Of a stretch of 64,000 bases of DNA, positions 18,083 to 25,690 are shown in pieces. Under the pieces are notes generated by a model that saw only the letters and a list, made by a program, of their open reading frames with translations, was not told the DNA's origin and did no database searches. Origin of the DNA: Candidatus Poribacteria bacterium (GTDB lineage Bacteria; Poribacteria; WGA-4E; PCPOR2b); NCBI GenBank assembly GCA_028819845.1, contig JAPPKS010000015.1, positions 1 to 64,000 of the forward strand, read 5' to 3'. Positions within the stretch are counted from its first letter, which is position 1, and each line of letters starts with the position of its first letter. Made by a program: the position numbers and the translations under genes.

Positions 18083-18140
18083 AATTGCAATTTTTTGTGT
18101 AAATTCCTTCTTGGCAAAATATTGCAATTTTTTGTATAAT
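18083..18140 (+). promoter_or_regulatory. Promoter with duplicated ATTGCAAT operator-like boxes
   Basis: TTGGCA (18111-18116) and TATAAT (18135-18140) are separated by 18 bases. The sequence ATTGCAATTTTTTGTGTAA at 18083-18101 recurs with one change at 18121-18139, a period of 38 bases. One copy lies upstream of the -35 box and the other fills the spacer and -10. Each includes the palindrome ATTGCAAT. This may be a regulated promoter for the gene at 18304. The rest of the 17838-18263 gap holds nothing I recognise. Confidence 0.55.
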
Positions 18141-18263
18141 CTAGTTTATTTGTGAGTAATATCCGCGCCATAAGGATTATGGGAAATCCCATCTCCATCG
18201 TCAAATCACACATAACTTTGCATCATTAGGTTGAACTCAGAGACACAATTTCAAAGGGTTGTT

Positions 18264-18338
18264 ATGATGAAGTGTGAAGTTCTCCGTTCTTGGACCGGAG
18301 AGAATGATGAAACGACAAAAGGGTTTAAATCGGTTTAG
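18264..18338 (+). CDS. Putative leader peptide overlapping the first duplicated gene
   Basis: 24 codons from ATG 18264 with AAAGGG at 18254-18259. It runs through the hairpin that masks the next ribosome-binding site and overlaps the start of the gene at 18304 in another frame. Its first 12 codons match those of the corresponding ORF before the second copy (two amino-acid changes by position 10). It may be a translational coupling leader, or part of a conserved RNA structure read as an ORF. Confidence 0.4.
   Translation: MMKCEVLRSWTGENDETTKGFKSV
18281..18301 (+). promoter_or_regulatory. Hairpin masking the ribosome-binding site, copy 1
   Basis: TCTCCG (18281-18286) can pair with CGGAGA (18296-18301), leaving a 9-base loop. 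The right arm contains the GGAG ribosome-binding site for ATG 18304/18307. The same structure is kept before the paralogous gene at 19310 despite changes nearby. Confidence 0.5.
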
Positions 18339-19053
18339 GTTTGTGACAATTTCAATGGTTGTCATTGGGGTTGGATTTGTTCTGTTTTCTTTTTTCTACA
18401 CACGGCATGATAAACAACGGTTTACCAGATGGTTAGGAAAAAACAAGAAGATTATGGAGCAAGAAAGAACCTCCCGTTCTTTTTCGGATGTTAATCGTGA
18501 CGAGACGATCGAAGAATCGCATAAATCGGCTGAAGACGAAGACATTGATAAATTCATCGCCTCGCTCGAAGCAATGGAGGATGAGAGCACACTTGAACCG
18601 ACAACTAACTCTGTGAATTTTTTCAATGGAAGTTCTAATGGGAGTTCTAGCAGAAGCAAAGAAGTTGGTGATATTGAGGACATTGATTTTCCACAGAGAA
18701 TAATTGACTCCGAAGAAGTAGAAGCTGTAACTACGGCGATTCATGAGAACACTCAAGACTACCTTGATATTCTGCTTACCAAGATAGATCTCTATGAAGG
18801 ACGCGTGTACCTTTACCCAGAGTCGGCCTCGGAGGACTATCCCGAACAACTGCAACGCAGGACTATACAAGTACGATTGAAGGCGCATGAACTCTGGTTT
18901 GAATATCTTTTCCTAACAGAGGATTTTGATGCGTTCAACCCAGGAGGTTGGATTAATGAAGTGTATTCTGGCATGGCGGCGTTGTCAGGAAACTCATCAA
19001 CCAAAAGGATTACTATATTTTTTTCAGATGACATGCTTGCTGAGTACGAATAA
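18304..19053 (+). CDS. Single-span membrane protein of unknown function, duplicate copy 1
   Basis: About 250 residues. One membrane helix near residues 14-34 is followed by a short basic stretch (YTRHDKQRF), an acidic low-complexity region with Asn/Gly/Ser runs, and a C-terminal domain ending in LTEDFDAFNPGGWINEVYSGM. This end and the N-terminus are shared with the next gene, while the middle has diverged. The C-terminal domain would be outside the cytoplasm if the N-terminus is inside. No known domain is recognised. ATG 18304 or 18307 lies just after a GGAG locked in a hairpin. Confidence 0.7.
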   Translation: MMKRQKGLNRFRFVTISMVVIGVGFVLFSFFYTRHDKQRFTRWLGKNKKIMEQERTSRSFSDVNRDETIEESHKSAEDEDIDKFIASLEAMEDESTLEPTTNSVNFFNGSSNGSSSRSKEVGDIEDIDFPQRIIDSEEVEAVTTAIHENTQDYLDILLTKIDLYEGRVYLYPESASEDYPEQLQRRTIQVRLKAHELWFEYLFLTEDFDAFNPGGWINEVYSGMAALSGNSSTKRITIFFSDDMLAEYE

Positions 19054-19269
19054 CATCGGTGAAAATGAATGGGAACGTTGCTAAGGATTCAGCCGTAATT
19101 GCAGGCGGTAGTTGTATTGAAAACAGGTGGAAAAAGTGGTTCAGTTTGATAAATCGGACAAAATCTTTGGACTATGAGTTATTTATCCCGATATTGCTGA
19201 ATAGATGATGGCATTACAAACTTGTCATCAGAACGTTGAAACCCAGAGGTTTAATATCAAAGGGTTGTT

Positions 19270-19416
19270 ATGATGAAGTGTGAATTTCTCCGTTATTGGA
19301 CCGGAGGTAATGATGAAACGACAAACGGGTACAAATCGGTTCAGGATTGTGGCAATATCCATGGTTGTCATTGGGGTGGGATATTTTCTGTTTTCGCTCA
19401 TTTATTCAAGGCATGA
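19270..19416 (+). CDS. Putative leader ORF before the second duplicated gene
   Basis: 48 codons from ATG 19270, same position and first residues as the leader at 18264 (MMKCE, then LR, then WTG), with AAAGGG upstream. It overlaps the main gene far further than copy 1 does, so its C-terminal part is probably not selected. Only the region across the hairpin is conserved. Confidence 0.35.
   Translation: MMKCEFLRYWTGGNDETTNGYKSVQDCGNIHGCHWGGIFSVFAHLFKA
19288..19306 (+). promoter_or_regulatory. Hairpin masking the ribosome-binding site, copy 2
   Basis: CTCCG (19288-19292) pairs with CGGAG (19302-19306) around a 9-base loop. The right arm is the ribosome-binding site for ATG 19310/19313. Confidence 0.5.
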
Positions 19417-20056
19417 TAAGGAGCAGTTTGCTAGCTGGTTGGAGCAAAATGAGAAATCTATGAAAAAGGTGGCGGGTCCCCAACCTTCTTCTAACATGGA
19501 TGGAAACAAACCTCTTAAGAAGCTATCAACCGAGCAAGATGAAGAAGATACGGCAGTTAATGAGATCATTGCCTGGCTTGAATCAATAGAAGCAACGAGT
19601 GAACCGACCTTGTCTGAAGAAGCAGACTTTCCTGAAATCGACACCGGTGCGGTGAGTGGTTCTTTGGGGGTTGATTTTCCCGAACAAGAGGTTGATTCAG
19701 AAGAATTGGCTGCTTTAGAGGCTAAATTGGATGCTATAGTCACTCAGGTTTATGAAAGTGCTGACAAGTATCTGCAAACCTTGCATCGCAGGAAAGACTT
19801 GTCATCCGGACTTGGGCATCTTTACCCAGATGTCGATCCTGTTCGGTACCCAGGCAGAGAATTACGCGAATATATCCAGGCGCAGGTTGAAGCTGAAGAT
19901 ATTGTGCATGACTACCTACGATTAACAGATGATTTTGATGCCTTTAATCCAGGCGGGTGGATTAATGACGCCTTTTCTGGAATGATGGAGATGTGGGCAT
20001 CTCCGGAATCTAGAACGGTTACCATGGGGTTTACGGATGAAATGATAAGTAGGTGA
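19310..20056 (+). CDS. Single-span membrane protein of unknown function, duplicate copy 2
   Basis: About 248 residues, paralogue of the gene at 18304. It has the same N-terminal helix (ISMVVIGVGYFLFSLIYSRHDK), an acidic middle, a helical segment (VDSEELAALEAKLDAIV) and the same C-terminal signature (DDFDAFNPGGWINDAFSGM). The duplication includes about 50 bases of upstream DNA. Function unknown. Confidence 0.7.
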   Translation: MMKRQTGTNRFRIVAISMVVIGVGYFLFSLIYSRHDKEQFASWLEQNEKSMKKVAGPQPSSNMDGNKPLKKLSTEQDEEDTAVNEIIAWLESIEATSEPTLSEEADFPEIDTGAVSGSLGVDFPEQEVDSEELAALEAKLDAIVTQVYESADKYLQTLHRRKDLSSGLGHLYPDVDPVRYPGRELREYIQAQVEAEDIVHDYLRLTDDFDAFNPGGWINDAFSGMMEMWASPESRTVTMGFTDEMISR

Positions 20057-20264
20057 TAATGATAGTTTGGTTTGGCTAGACTTACCTAAGGAGCTCAGCT
20101 AATAGCCTTGAGATTAGCGACTTGATTGTGATTGGACTTGAAGCCACTGATACAGGCGTATGCATGCTTAAAACTCTTTTCATCAGGAGTTGGGGACGGG
20201 AAGTAAATTTTCCCCTAGTCGCTTTTATAATCAATTTCACCCTATATCCACAAGGAGTTTTGAA

Positions 20265-21206
20265 ATGAAGAATCGAAATCTCCGGCTAGACAATCTATTG
20301 GTTTTTGCCTTAAGTTTAACGTTCATGTATGTAGTTGTTGACGCCAATTCTGAACCATTACTGCCACCAACTAACACGGAGGTCATTATCGCTGGCGTGG
20401 CTCATACAGCTTCTTTGCTAAAATCTGGAAAGGGGCATTTCAAGCATTACGGTAATGCTTATTTTGAGGAAAAGAAGGAAATCTTTGATGAAAAACGGGA
20501 AGCAGAACCAAACGCCGAAACCGTCAACGCCGCTAGTTCGACTCGATCCGTTGAAGCCTTTGAGTTTGCATTCAGTAATGAGTATAGTTATTTCAAATCC
20601 GCTAGTGGTGAAGTAATCTCCGATGGGAAAGTTCAGTTGATTATCCCTTCCCCTCAAAACATTTCAGCGTTGTTTGACAACTTTTTTCCGCCCTTTCCGT
20701 TGGATCCTCGAGATCGTGGATTATGGTACCAACGACAAGAACTAAGTGATTTTCTGCATCAGCACAAGGAAGCGATTCGTCTGATTGGGAATGAGACGGT
20801 TGATGGTGTTCGTTGCTATGTCCTTGAGATGCCCGATTCAAGAGTTAGTGGCGCAAATCTGACGTTCTGGATTGCTCCAGATGGTGGCTACCGTCTCATA
20901 CAAAGTCTGCACGCAAAGAAGACCGAAAACACGATTGTGAAGATTGAGTGGCAACAATGGAAAACCGAAGAAGGTGATTCTGTTTGGTTTCCCAGGCATA
21001 GCGTTGCCCTTTTTTCCAGAGAAGGCCAAAAAACGCCCCTTCGCAACGAGGGGGAAATTACAGATTTTCGACCCAACATAGATGTCTCGCATCTATTTGT
21101 CCTCCAAATTTCCCCCGAGACGAAGATTTTTAACACTGAAATCGGAAAATTGACGCCATTCAAGGAACTTGGCTGGCAAACATTTCAGACACACTCGAGT
21201 AGATAA
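20265..21206 (+). CDS. LolA/outer-membrane-lipoprotein-sorting-like protein
   Basis: About 313 residues from ATG 20265, which has AAGGAG 7 bases upstream. A signal-like N-terminal helix (LLVFALSLTFMYVVVDA) is followed by a sequence with the general pattern of LolA-like beta-barrel halves: GKGHFKHYGNAYF, a central VRCYVLEM strand, and FWIAPDGGYRLIQ. LolA-type folds bind lipoproteins or lipids in the periplasm. The match is to overall pattern rather than a sharp motif, so the family call is tentative. Confidence 0.55.
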   Translation: MKNRNLRLDNLLVFALSLTFMYVVVDANSEPLLPPTNTEVIIAGVAHTASLLKSGKGHFKHYGNAYFEEKKEIFDEKREAEPNAETVNAASSTRSVEAFEFAFSNEYSYFKSASGEVISDGKVQLIIPSPQNISALFDNFFPPFPLDPRDRGLWYQRQELSDFLHQHKEAIRLIGNETVDGVRCYVLEMPDSRVSGANLTFWIAPDGGYRLIQSLHAKKTENTIVKIEWQQWKTEEGDSVWFPRHSVALFSREGQKTPLRNEGEITDFRPNIDVSHLFVLQISPETKIFNTEIGKLTPFKELGWQTFQTHSSR

Positions 21207-21671
21207 GGAACATTCGATGAGAGTGGAAGAAGTTTACAGAGAACAGCTTATCTTGGTTTGTCTTTTGTTGATTCTAAAATCCCTCGTTATTTTAGTCGTC
21301 CTCCGCAACTCTATTCTACTACTCTCACCCAAAAACTAGATGTGTGATTAGGGCGGCCCTCCCATTGGGTATTGCGCAGTTTGTGGACAACCCCGTTCAT
21401 TTATTGGACAGTTTTTAAAGCAATGTTCGCCATCACGCCTTATTTAAAAGCATTTCAATCTGGCATCATACTTGCTATATTATACATAACATATCGGCTT
21501 TACCGCATAATAAATGCACTAAAATTCTGTCTTCAATTTTCTCTCTGTCATTCGATTTCCGGAATGGGATTTGTACGGTGCAAAACTGGTCAGCAAAACT
21601 GGTCAGATAGAATCAGCGAAACTTGCGGATGACAATTCTAATCTCAACACAAAGTAATGGAGGACACGCCA
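21207..21671. other. Intergenic region, no clear gene
   Basis: An 86-codon ORF at 21372-21632 has a hydrophobic stretch but no ribosome-binding site and I do not call it. AAAACTGGTCAG occurs twice in tandem within about 21583-21606. The ribosome-binding site GGAGG of the next gene is at 21659-21663. Confidence 0.4.
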
Positions 21672-22796
21672 ATGACATCGAAAAATCGACGCAAACACGC
21701 ACCTATTGTATTGGGACTCATCATTTTTATCAGCCAACCATTTTTTGGCAGCAGTCAAGCCGCGGATGCTTCAGATTACCGTGAGTTGAATCAGCAAGTG
21801 ATAGAAGCGATTGATCGGGGACTTAATTGGCTGAAATTACAGCAAGGGGAGGACGGGCTTTTTCGTGATCACCCCGGTTTAACCGCTCTGGCAATATCTG
21901 CGTTCCTGCGGCACCCTGAAAATAGGTTTAAGGAAGCCGAACATCCGTTTATCCAAAAGTCAATCGAGGCATTGCTCAAATTGCAGCAACCCAATGGCGG
22001 GATTTATGATGTAGAAAAACAGCCCGCGCTGCCGAACTACAACACCTCCGTCGCGCTACTAGCGCTGTCAGATACGAACAATCCCAAATACAACGACGCA
22101 ATTGAGAATGCGCAGAGGTTTGTCAAAGGGCTTCAAGTTCAGGATACGAATAGCGTGTATTACGGCGGTATCGGTTATGGAAGCCGCGAGACCGTGCACG
22201 ATTTGTCCAATCTGAATTTTGCGCTCCAATCCTTAAAAGAGAGCGGTGTTGAAGATCAGGCTGTATGGGACAAAGCCATCAAGTTTCTCGAAAGGTGCCA
22301 AAATAACAGCGAAACCAACGATCAGCGTTGGGCAGGGAACGACGGCGGTTTTATTTATGCCCCTGACGGCGAGAGCAAAGCCGGGAGCAACAAATCCTAT
22401 GCGAGCATGACGTACGCGGGGTTGTTGAGTTTTATCTACGCCAATGTTGACAAAAACGACCCGCGTGTGCAGGCTGCCGTCAATTGGATAAAGCAGCACT
22501 TCACCGTTGAAGAAAACTACGGTATGGGCAAACAGGGACTTTACTATAATTACCATACAATGGCAAAAGCGCTCAAAACCTACGATGAAGCGGTTATTGT
22601 CGATGCTAAAGGCATCTCTCACGATTGGTACAGGGTGCTCGCCGAAAAACTAATCTCCGAGCAGATTGTTTTAGATACGGAACAATCCCAAGGATACTGG
22701 CAGAACTCGGAAGCGAGATGGTGGGAACGTGATCCCGTACTCGTAACCTCGTATTCGGTATTGGCTCTTGCCGCAGCGTACCGACCATCGTCATAG
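21672..22796 (+). CDS. Secreted prenyltransferase/squalene-oxidase-repeat protein
   Basis: About 374 residues from ATG 21672 (GGAGG 8 bases upstream). A signal peptide ends near GSSQAADA. The rest is an alpha/alpha-toroid with repeats typical of the squalene cyclase/prenyltransferase superfamily: GLNWLKLQQGEDGLF, ALLKLQQPNGGIYD, AGNDGGFIYAPDG and SYASMTYAGLLSFI. The DXDD acid motif of true hopene cyclases is absent, so a cyclase role is unlikely. Similar proteins are common in planctomycete-like genomes with unknown function. It is followed by its own terminator. Confidence 0.75.
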   Translation: MTSKNRRKHAPIVLGLIIFISQPFFGSSQAADASDYRELNQQVIEAIDRGLNWLKLQQGEDGLFRDHPGLTALAISAFLRHPENRFKEAEHPFIQKSIEALLKLQQPNGGIYDVEKQPALPNYNTSVALLALSDTNNPKYNDAIENAQRFVKGLQVQDTNSVYYGGIGYGSRETVHDLSNLNFALQSLKESGVEDQAVWDKAIKFLERCQNNSETNDQRWAGNDGGFIYAPDGESKAGSNKSYASMTYAGLLSFIYANVDKNDPRVQAAVNWIKQHFTVEENYGMGKQGLYYNYHTMAKALKTYDEAVIVDAKGISHDWYRVLAEKLISEQIVLDTEQSQGYWQNSEARWWERDPVLVTSYSVLALAAAYRPSS

Positions 22797-22825
22797 CCAG
22801 CTTATTCAATTTATTACACGAACAT

Positions 22826-22854
22826 AGCCCAAGCCGTGCGATTGGGCTTTTTTT
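22826..22854 (+). terminator. Rho-independent terminator
   Basis: AGCCCAA (22826-22832) pairs with TTGGGCT (22842-22848) around a 9-base loop, followed by a run of seven T. It ends the transcript of the squalene-oxidase-repeat gene. Confidence 0.85.
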
Positions 22855-22971
22855 ATGTCAGCGCGGCGCTGGCAACCTTCTGCGGTCAATTTTTTGGGAA
22901 GGGTTTGTCAACTCTGACTAGGGCGTGTTGACATTTATGTAAAACTATGTAAAACGGCCTGTAATCGTAGG

Positions 22972-23030
22972 GGATCAACCGAGTGAATAGCGAGGGATCA
23001 AGCGACTGAATAGGGAGTGCGATAGTTTTA
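22972..23030. repeat. Dispersed intergenic repeat, family A copy with internal duplication
   Basis: GGATCAACCGAGTGAATAGCG is followed by a second partial unit (AGGGATCAAGCGACTGAATAG) and then GTGCGATAGTTTTA. It belongs with the copies near 2601, 16903 and 47901. The surrounding gap (22855-23271) holds no credible gene. Confidence 0.5.
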
Positions 23031-23271
23031 CTTATAGTGTTTATCTGGTTACCTCGCCCATTGACCAACGCGGGCAGGGAACTTCCAACCATACAGATTG
23101 AGTCGAGTTTGGTCAAACAACCTACAGCAGTCCGAAATCGTATCTGATTGTGAAAAAAGGGTTGGGGGACCCAACCCCTACGAATCGTCTCGGGGTTGTG
23201 CACTGCCCCCATGATTGTTCAGTTGCGATGAAATGTCAACAGAACCTAGTCTCGGCAACACAGTTAGAGGA

Positions 23272-23289
23272 GTCACGGATATCCGTGAC
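23272..23289. promoter_or_regulatory. Perfect 18-base palindrome, activator-site candidate
   Basis: GTCACGGATATCCGTGAC is a perfect palindrome centred at 23280.5, 49.5 bases before the -10 box, which places it near -61.5. The same 16-base core recurs at 29605-29620 at the same distance from another promoter. Confidence 0.7.
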
Positions 23290-23306
23290 CAGCTTTATTT
23301 TAACGC

Positions 23307-23335
23307 TTGATCTCTATCTGTGGGAATGCTATAAT
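23307..23335 (+). promoter_or_regulatory. Promoter of the Rieske/cytochrome b operon
   Basis: TTGATC (23307-23312), 17-base spacer, TATAAT (23330-23335). Predicted start near 23342, about 35 bases before the GTG start of the Rieske gene. Confidence 0.7.
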
Positions 23336-23376
23336 ACGCGCCGTAAATTCAATCTTTGAAGTGTGAGGTGGCAAAA

Positions 23377-23865
23377 GTGTTATCTCGACGCCAGTTTTTT
23401 CAATCGTCAGGCTGGGCGATTTTTACGGCTGCTTTGGGTTTTGCCTTCGGTCCCGGATTAGTTAGGTATTTATATCCGCGCGTCCTTTTTGAGCCGTCGT
23501 CCGTCTTTAAGGCGGGATTTCCGGCTGAATATCCCCCCGGCACTGTGAGCGAACGGTGGAAAAAAACGCCGTATGGGGTTTGGATCGCTCGAAAAGAAGA
23601 TGGCGAGTTTTATGCGCTGTTAGCAATCTGCACTCATCTAGGTTGTACGCCGCGATGGTTCGGGGCGGAGAACAAGTTCAAGTGCCCCTGCCACGGGAGC
23701 GGTTTTGATCGGGAAGGCATTAACTATGAAGGGCCTGCGCCGCGTCCGCTTGAGCGTGTAAAAATTTCTCTGGCAGAGGACGGGCAACTGTTAATTGATA
23801 AATCCATCAAATTCCTATATGAGAAAGATCAGTGGGACAATCCGGGAGCGTCGTTAAAGGCTTAG
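23377..23865 (+). CDS. Rieske iron-sulfur protein of a bc-type complex
   Basis: About 162 residues from GTG 23377 (GAGGTGG just upstream); a TTG at 23356 is the alternative. A twin-Arg-like start (SRRQFF) and one membrane helix (WAIFTAALGFAFG) anchor a periplasmic domain with the [2Fe-2S] ligand motifs CTHLGC and CPCHGSGF. In bc and b6f complexes this subunit passes electrons from quinol to cytochrome c. It is first in an operon with split cytochrome b and c-type cytochromes. Confidence 0.92.
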   Translation: MLSRRQFFQSSGWAIFTAALGFAFGPGLVRYLYPRVLFEPSSVFKAGFPAEYPPGTVSERWKKTPYGVWIARKEDGEFYALLAICTHLGCTPRWFGAENKFKCPCHGSGFDREGINYEGPAPRPLERVKISLAEDGQLLIDKSIKFLYEKDQWDNPGASLKA

Positions 23866-23974
23866 TTGAATTTGTTTTTCCAAAAGCATATTTCTGATAA
23901 AAGAAAGGGGTTATCCAGTTTCGCTAGACAGGACTGCAATAGGGTTCTGTACAGGCATGGGCTGCTGATTTCTA

Positions 23975-24745
23975 ATGGACGAAAAACGTAACGGACTCAA
24001 GGAAAAGATAACAAACTCCCAGATTTGGCGATCCATGTTTCGGCATGGTTACGAAAAGACCGGGAGGCGGTATACCCTCCAAATTCTCCAGAACGTCTGG
24101 CTGCATTTGCACCCGCCTCGTGTGCCGCGGCACGGCATCAACTTCCGGTTTACATGGTGCATGGGCGGAATTACCTTCTTGATGTTTCTTGTCACTGCGG
24201 TGACGGGTGTATTGCTTATGTTTTACTACCGCCCCACGGCTGAATACGCCTTTCGAGATATCCAGTATCTTGAATTTGATATTCCTTTCGGAATGCTGCT
24301 TCGGAATATGCACCGCTGGGCAGCGCACGGTATGGTCATCGCTGTGATGCTTCACATGTTCCGGGTTTTCCTGACGGGTTCTTACAAAAAACCGCGCGAG
24401 TTCAATTGGGCGGTTGGCGTTATCCTGCTGGTTGTCACCCTCTTTCTCAGCTTTACCGGTTATCTGCTGCCCTGGGACCAGCTCGCATTATGGGCGGTAA
24501 CCGTCGGCACAAATATGGCGCGCGCCACGCCGGTTTTGGGGCACGAAGGCCCGTTCGTTCCGCAAGCTATCACGCAGTCTAATGATGTCCGATTTGTGCT
24601 CCTTGGTGGAACGGAGGTAAGCCCTTCGACGCTATTGCGGTTTTATATTCTGCACTGCGTGGGTGTCCCGATTTTAGCCAGCGTGCTGATGGCACTGCAC
24701 TTTTGGCGCGTCCGCAAAGACGGCGGAATATCCGGTCCTCTGTAA
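23975..24745 (+). CDS. Cytochrome b N-terminal subunit (b6-like)
   Basis: 256 residues. Four or so membrane helices carry the bis-heme His pairs: HRWAAH and HMFR in one helix region and matching His residues in LRFYILHCVG and ALHFW in the last helix. The LPWDQLALWAVTVGTNM segment belongs to the quinol-oxidising site region. The length and the separate C-terminal subunit that follows show the split, b6f-type arrangement used by many menaquinol:cytochrome c reductases. Confidence 0.92.
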   Translation: MDEKRNGLKEKITNSQIWRSMFRHGYEKTGRRYTLQILQNVWLHLHPPRVPRHGINFRFTWCMGGITFLMFLVTAVTGVLLMFYYRPTAEYAFRDIQYLEFDIPFGMLLRNMHRWAAHGMVIAVMLHMFRVFLTGSYKKPREFNWAVGVILLVVTLFLSFTGYLLPWDQLALWAVTVGTNMARATPVLGHEGPFVPQAITQSNDVRFVLLGGTEVSPSTLLRFYILHCVGVPILASVLMALHFWRVRKDGGISGPL

Positions 24746-24793
24746 ACATTCAATTGTCTCATTCCAGTCCAAAAAGTAGAGGGGTAAAAGCCT

Positions 24794-25660
24794 ATGGAAC
24801 CTTTCCTTGCGCTTGTTAGTAAGCCTGATAATGTCCCAATTATTGCTATCATATTTCTCCTGCCATTTTTTACATGGCTTGCATTTAGCCAAGGGCGAAG
24901 AAACGATAAAGCCGGAACACCGGCTGAGGCGGCGCTTAAAGACAAGGTCTATGTGTGGCCTTACCTTTGCCGCGCCGAATTCCTTTGCGCGATTATTGTA
25001 ATGTTGATTCTCGGTGTATGGTCGATTGCGTTGGACGCGCCGTTGGAGGAAATGAGCGACCCGGCAAAGACCCCAAATCCTTCCAAAGCGCCTTGGTATT
25101 TTCTGGCGCTGCAAGAGATGTTAGTGTATTTCGACCCATGGATTGCGGGGGTGGTGCTGCCAGGCTTGATTATCGCAGGCCTTATCGCTATTCCTTACAT
25201 AGATATCAATCCCAAGGGAAAAGGGTATTACACGCTGAAGGAGCGTCCATTTGCGATTGCCACGTTCTGTTTCGGATTTTTTATGCTCTGGATTGTCTTG
25301 ATGGTTGTCGGTACGTTCTTGAGGGGGCCTGGATGGAACTTCTTCGCACCATGGGTAAAGTGGGATCCGCACAAAGTTGTATCGCTGACCAACGTCAACC
25401 TGTCTTATAAATTTGGCATCCGCGGCGACCTAACGGCAAACATCTTCGGGTTCATTGTTGTCGCCGGTTACTTTTCGTTAGGTCCGCTCCTCTATTTCTG
25501 GAAGAGAAAGACAAGCCGATTCTTGCAGGAACTCGGGTTGATCCGGTATATTATCGTCTCATTTTTATTTCTGACCATGATGGCATTGCCGATTAAAATG
25601 ATTCTCCGCTGGGTTTGGAACATTAAATATATCTGGGTTTCTCCATGGTTCAATGTATAG
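24794..25660 (+). CDS. Cytochrome b C-terminal subunit (subunit IV-like)
   Basis: 288 residues, AGAGGGG upstream of ATG 24794. Membrane helices and the typical motif NPSKAPWYFLALQEMLVYFD identify the C-terminal half of cytochrome b. A TM N-terminal segment (VPIIAIIFLLPFFTWLAF) and an extra C-terminal two-helix region make it longer than plant subunit IV (about 160 residues), as seen in some bacterial quinol reductases. It is 48 bases after the b6-like gene. Confidence 0.85.
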   Translation: MEPFLALVSKPDNVPIIAIIFLLPFFTWLAFSQGRRNDKAGTPAEAALKDKVYVWPYLCRAEFLCAIIVMLILGVWSIALDAPLEEMSDPAKTPNPSKAPWYFLALQEMLVYFDPWIAGVVLPGLIIAGLIAIPYIDINPKGKGYYTLKERPFAIATFCFGFFMLWIVLMVVGTFLRGPGWNFFAPWVKWDPHKVVSLTNVNLSYKFGIRGDLTANIFGFIVVAGYFSLGPLLYFWKRKTSRFLQELGLIRYIIVSFLFLTMMALPIKMILRWVWNIKYIWVSPWFNV

Positions 25661-25690
25661 GCGAAAAAGGATAAGGAGGTCTACTGGTTC

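Noticed and set aside
21372-21632. An 86-codon ORF in the gap before the squalene-oxidase-repeat gene
   Set aside because: No ribosome-binding site, irregular composition, and tandem duplicated bases inside; only weak hydrophobicity supports it.
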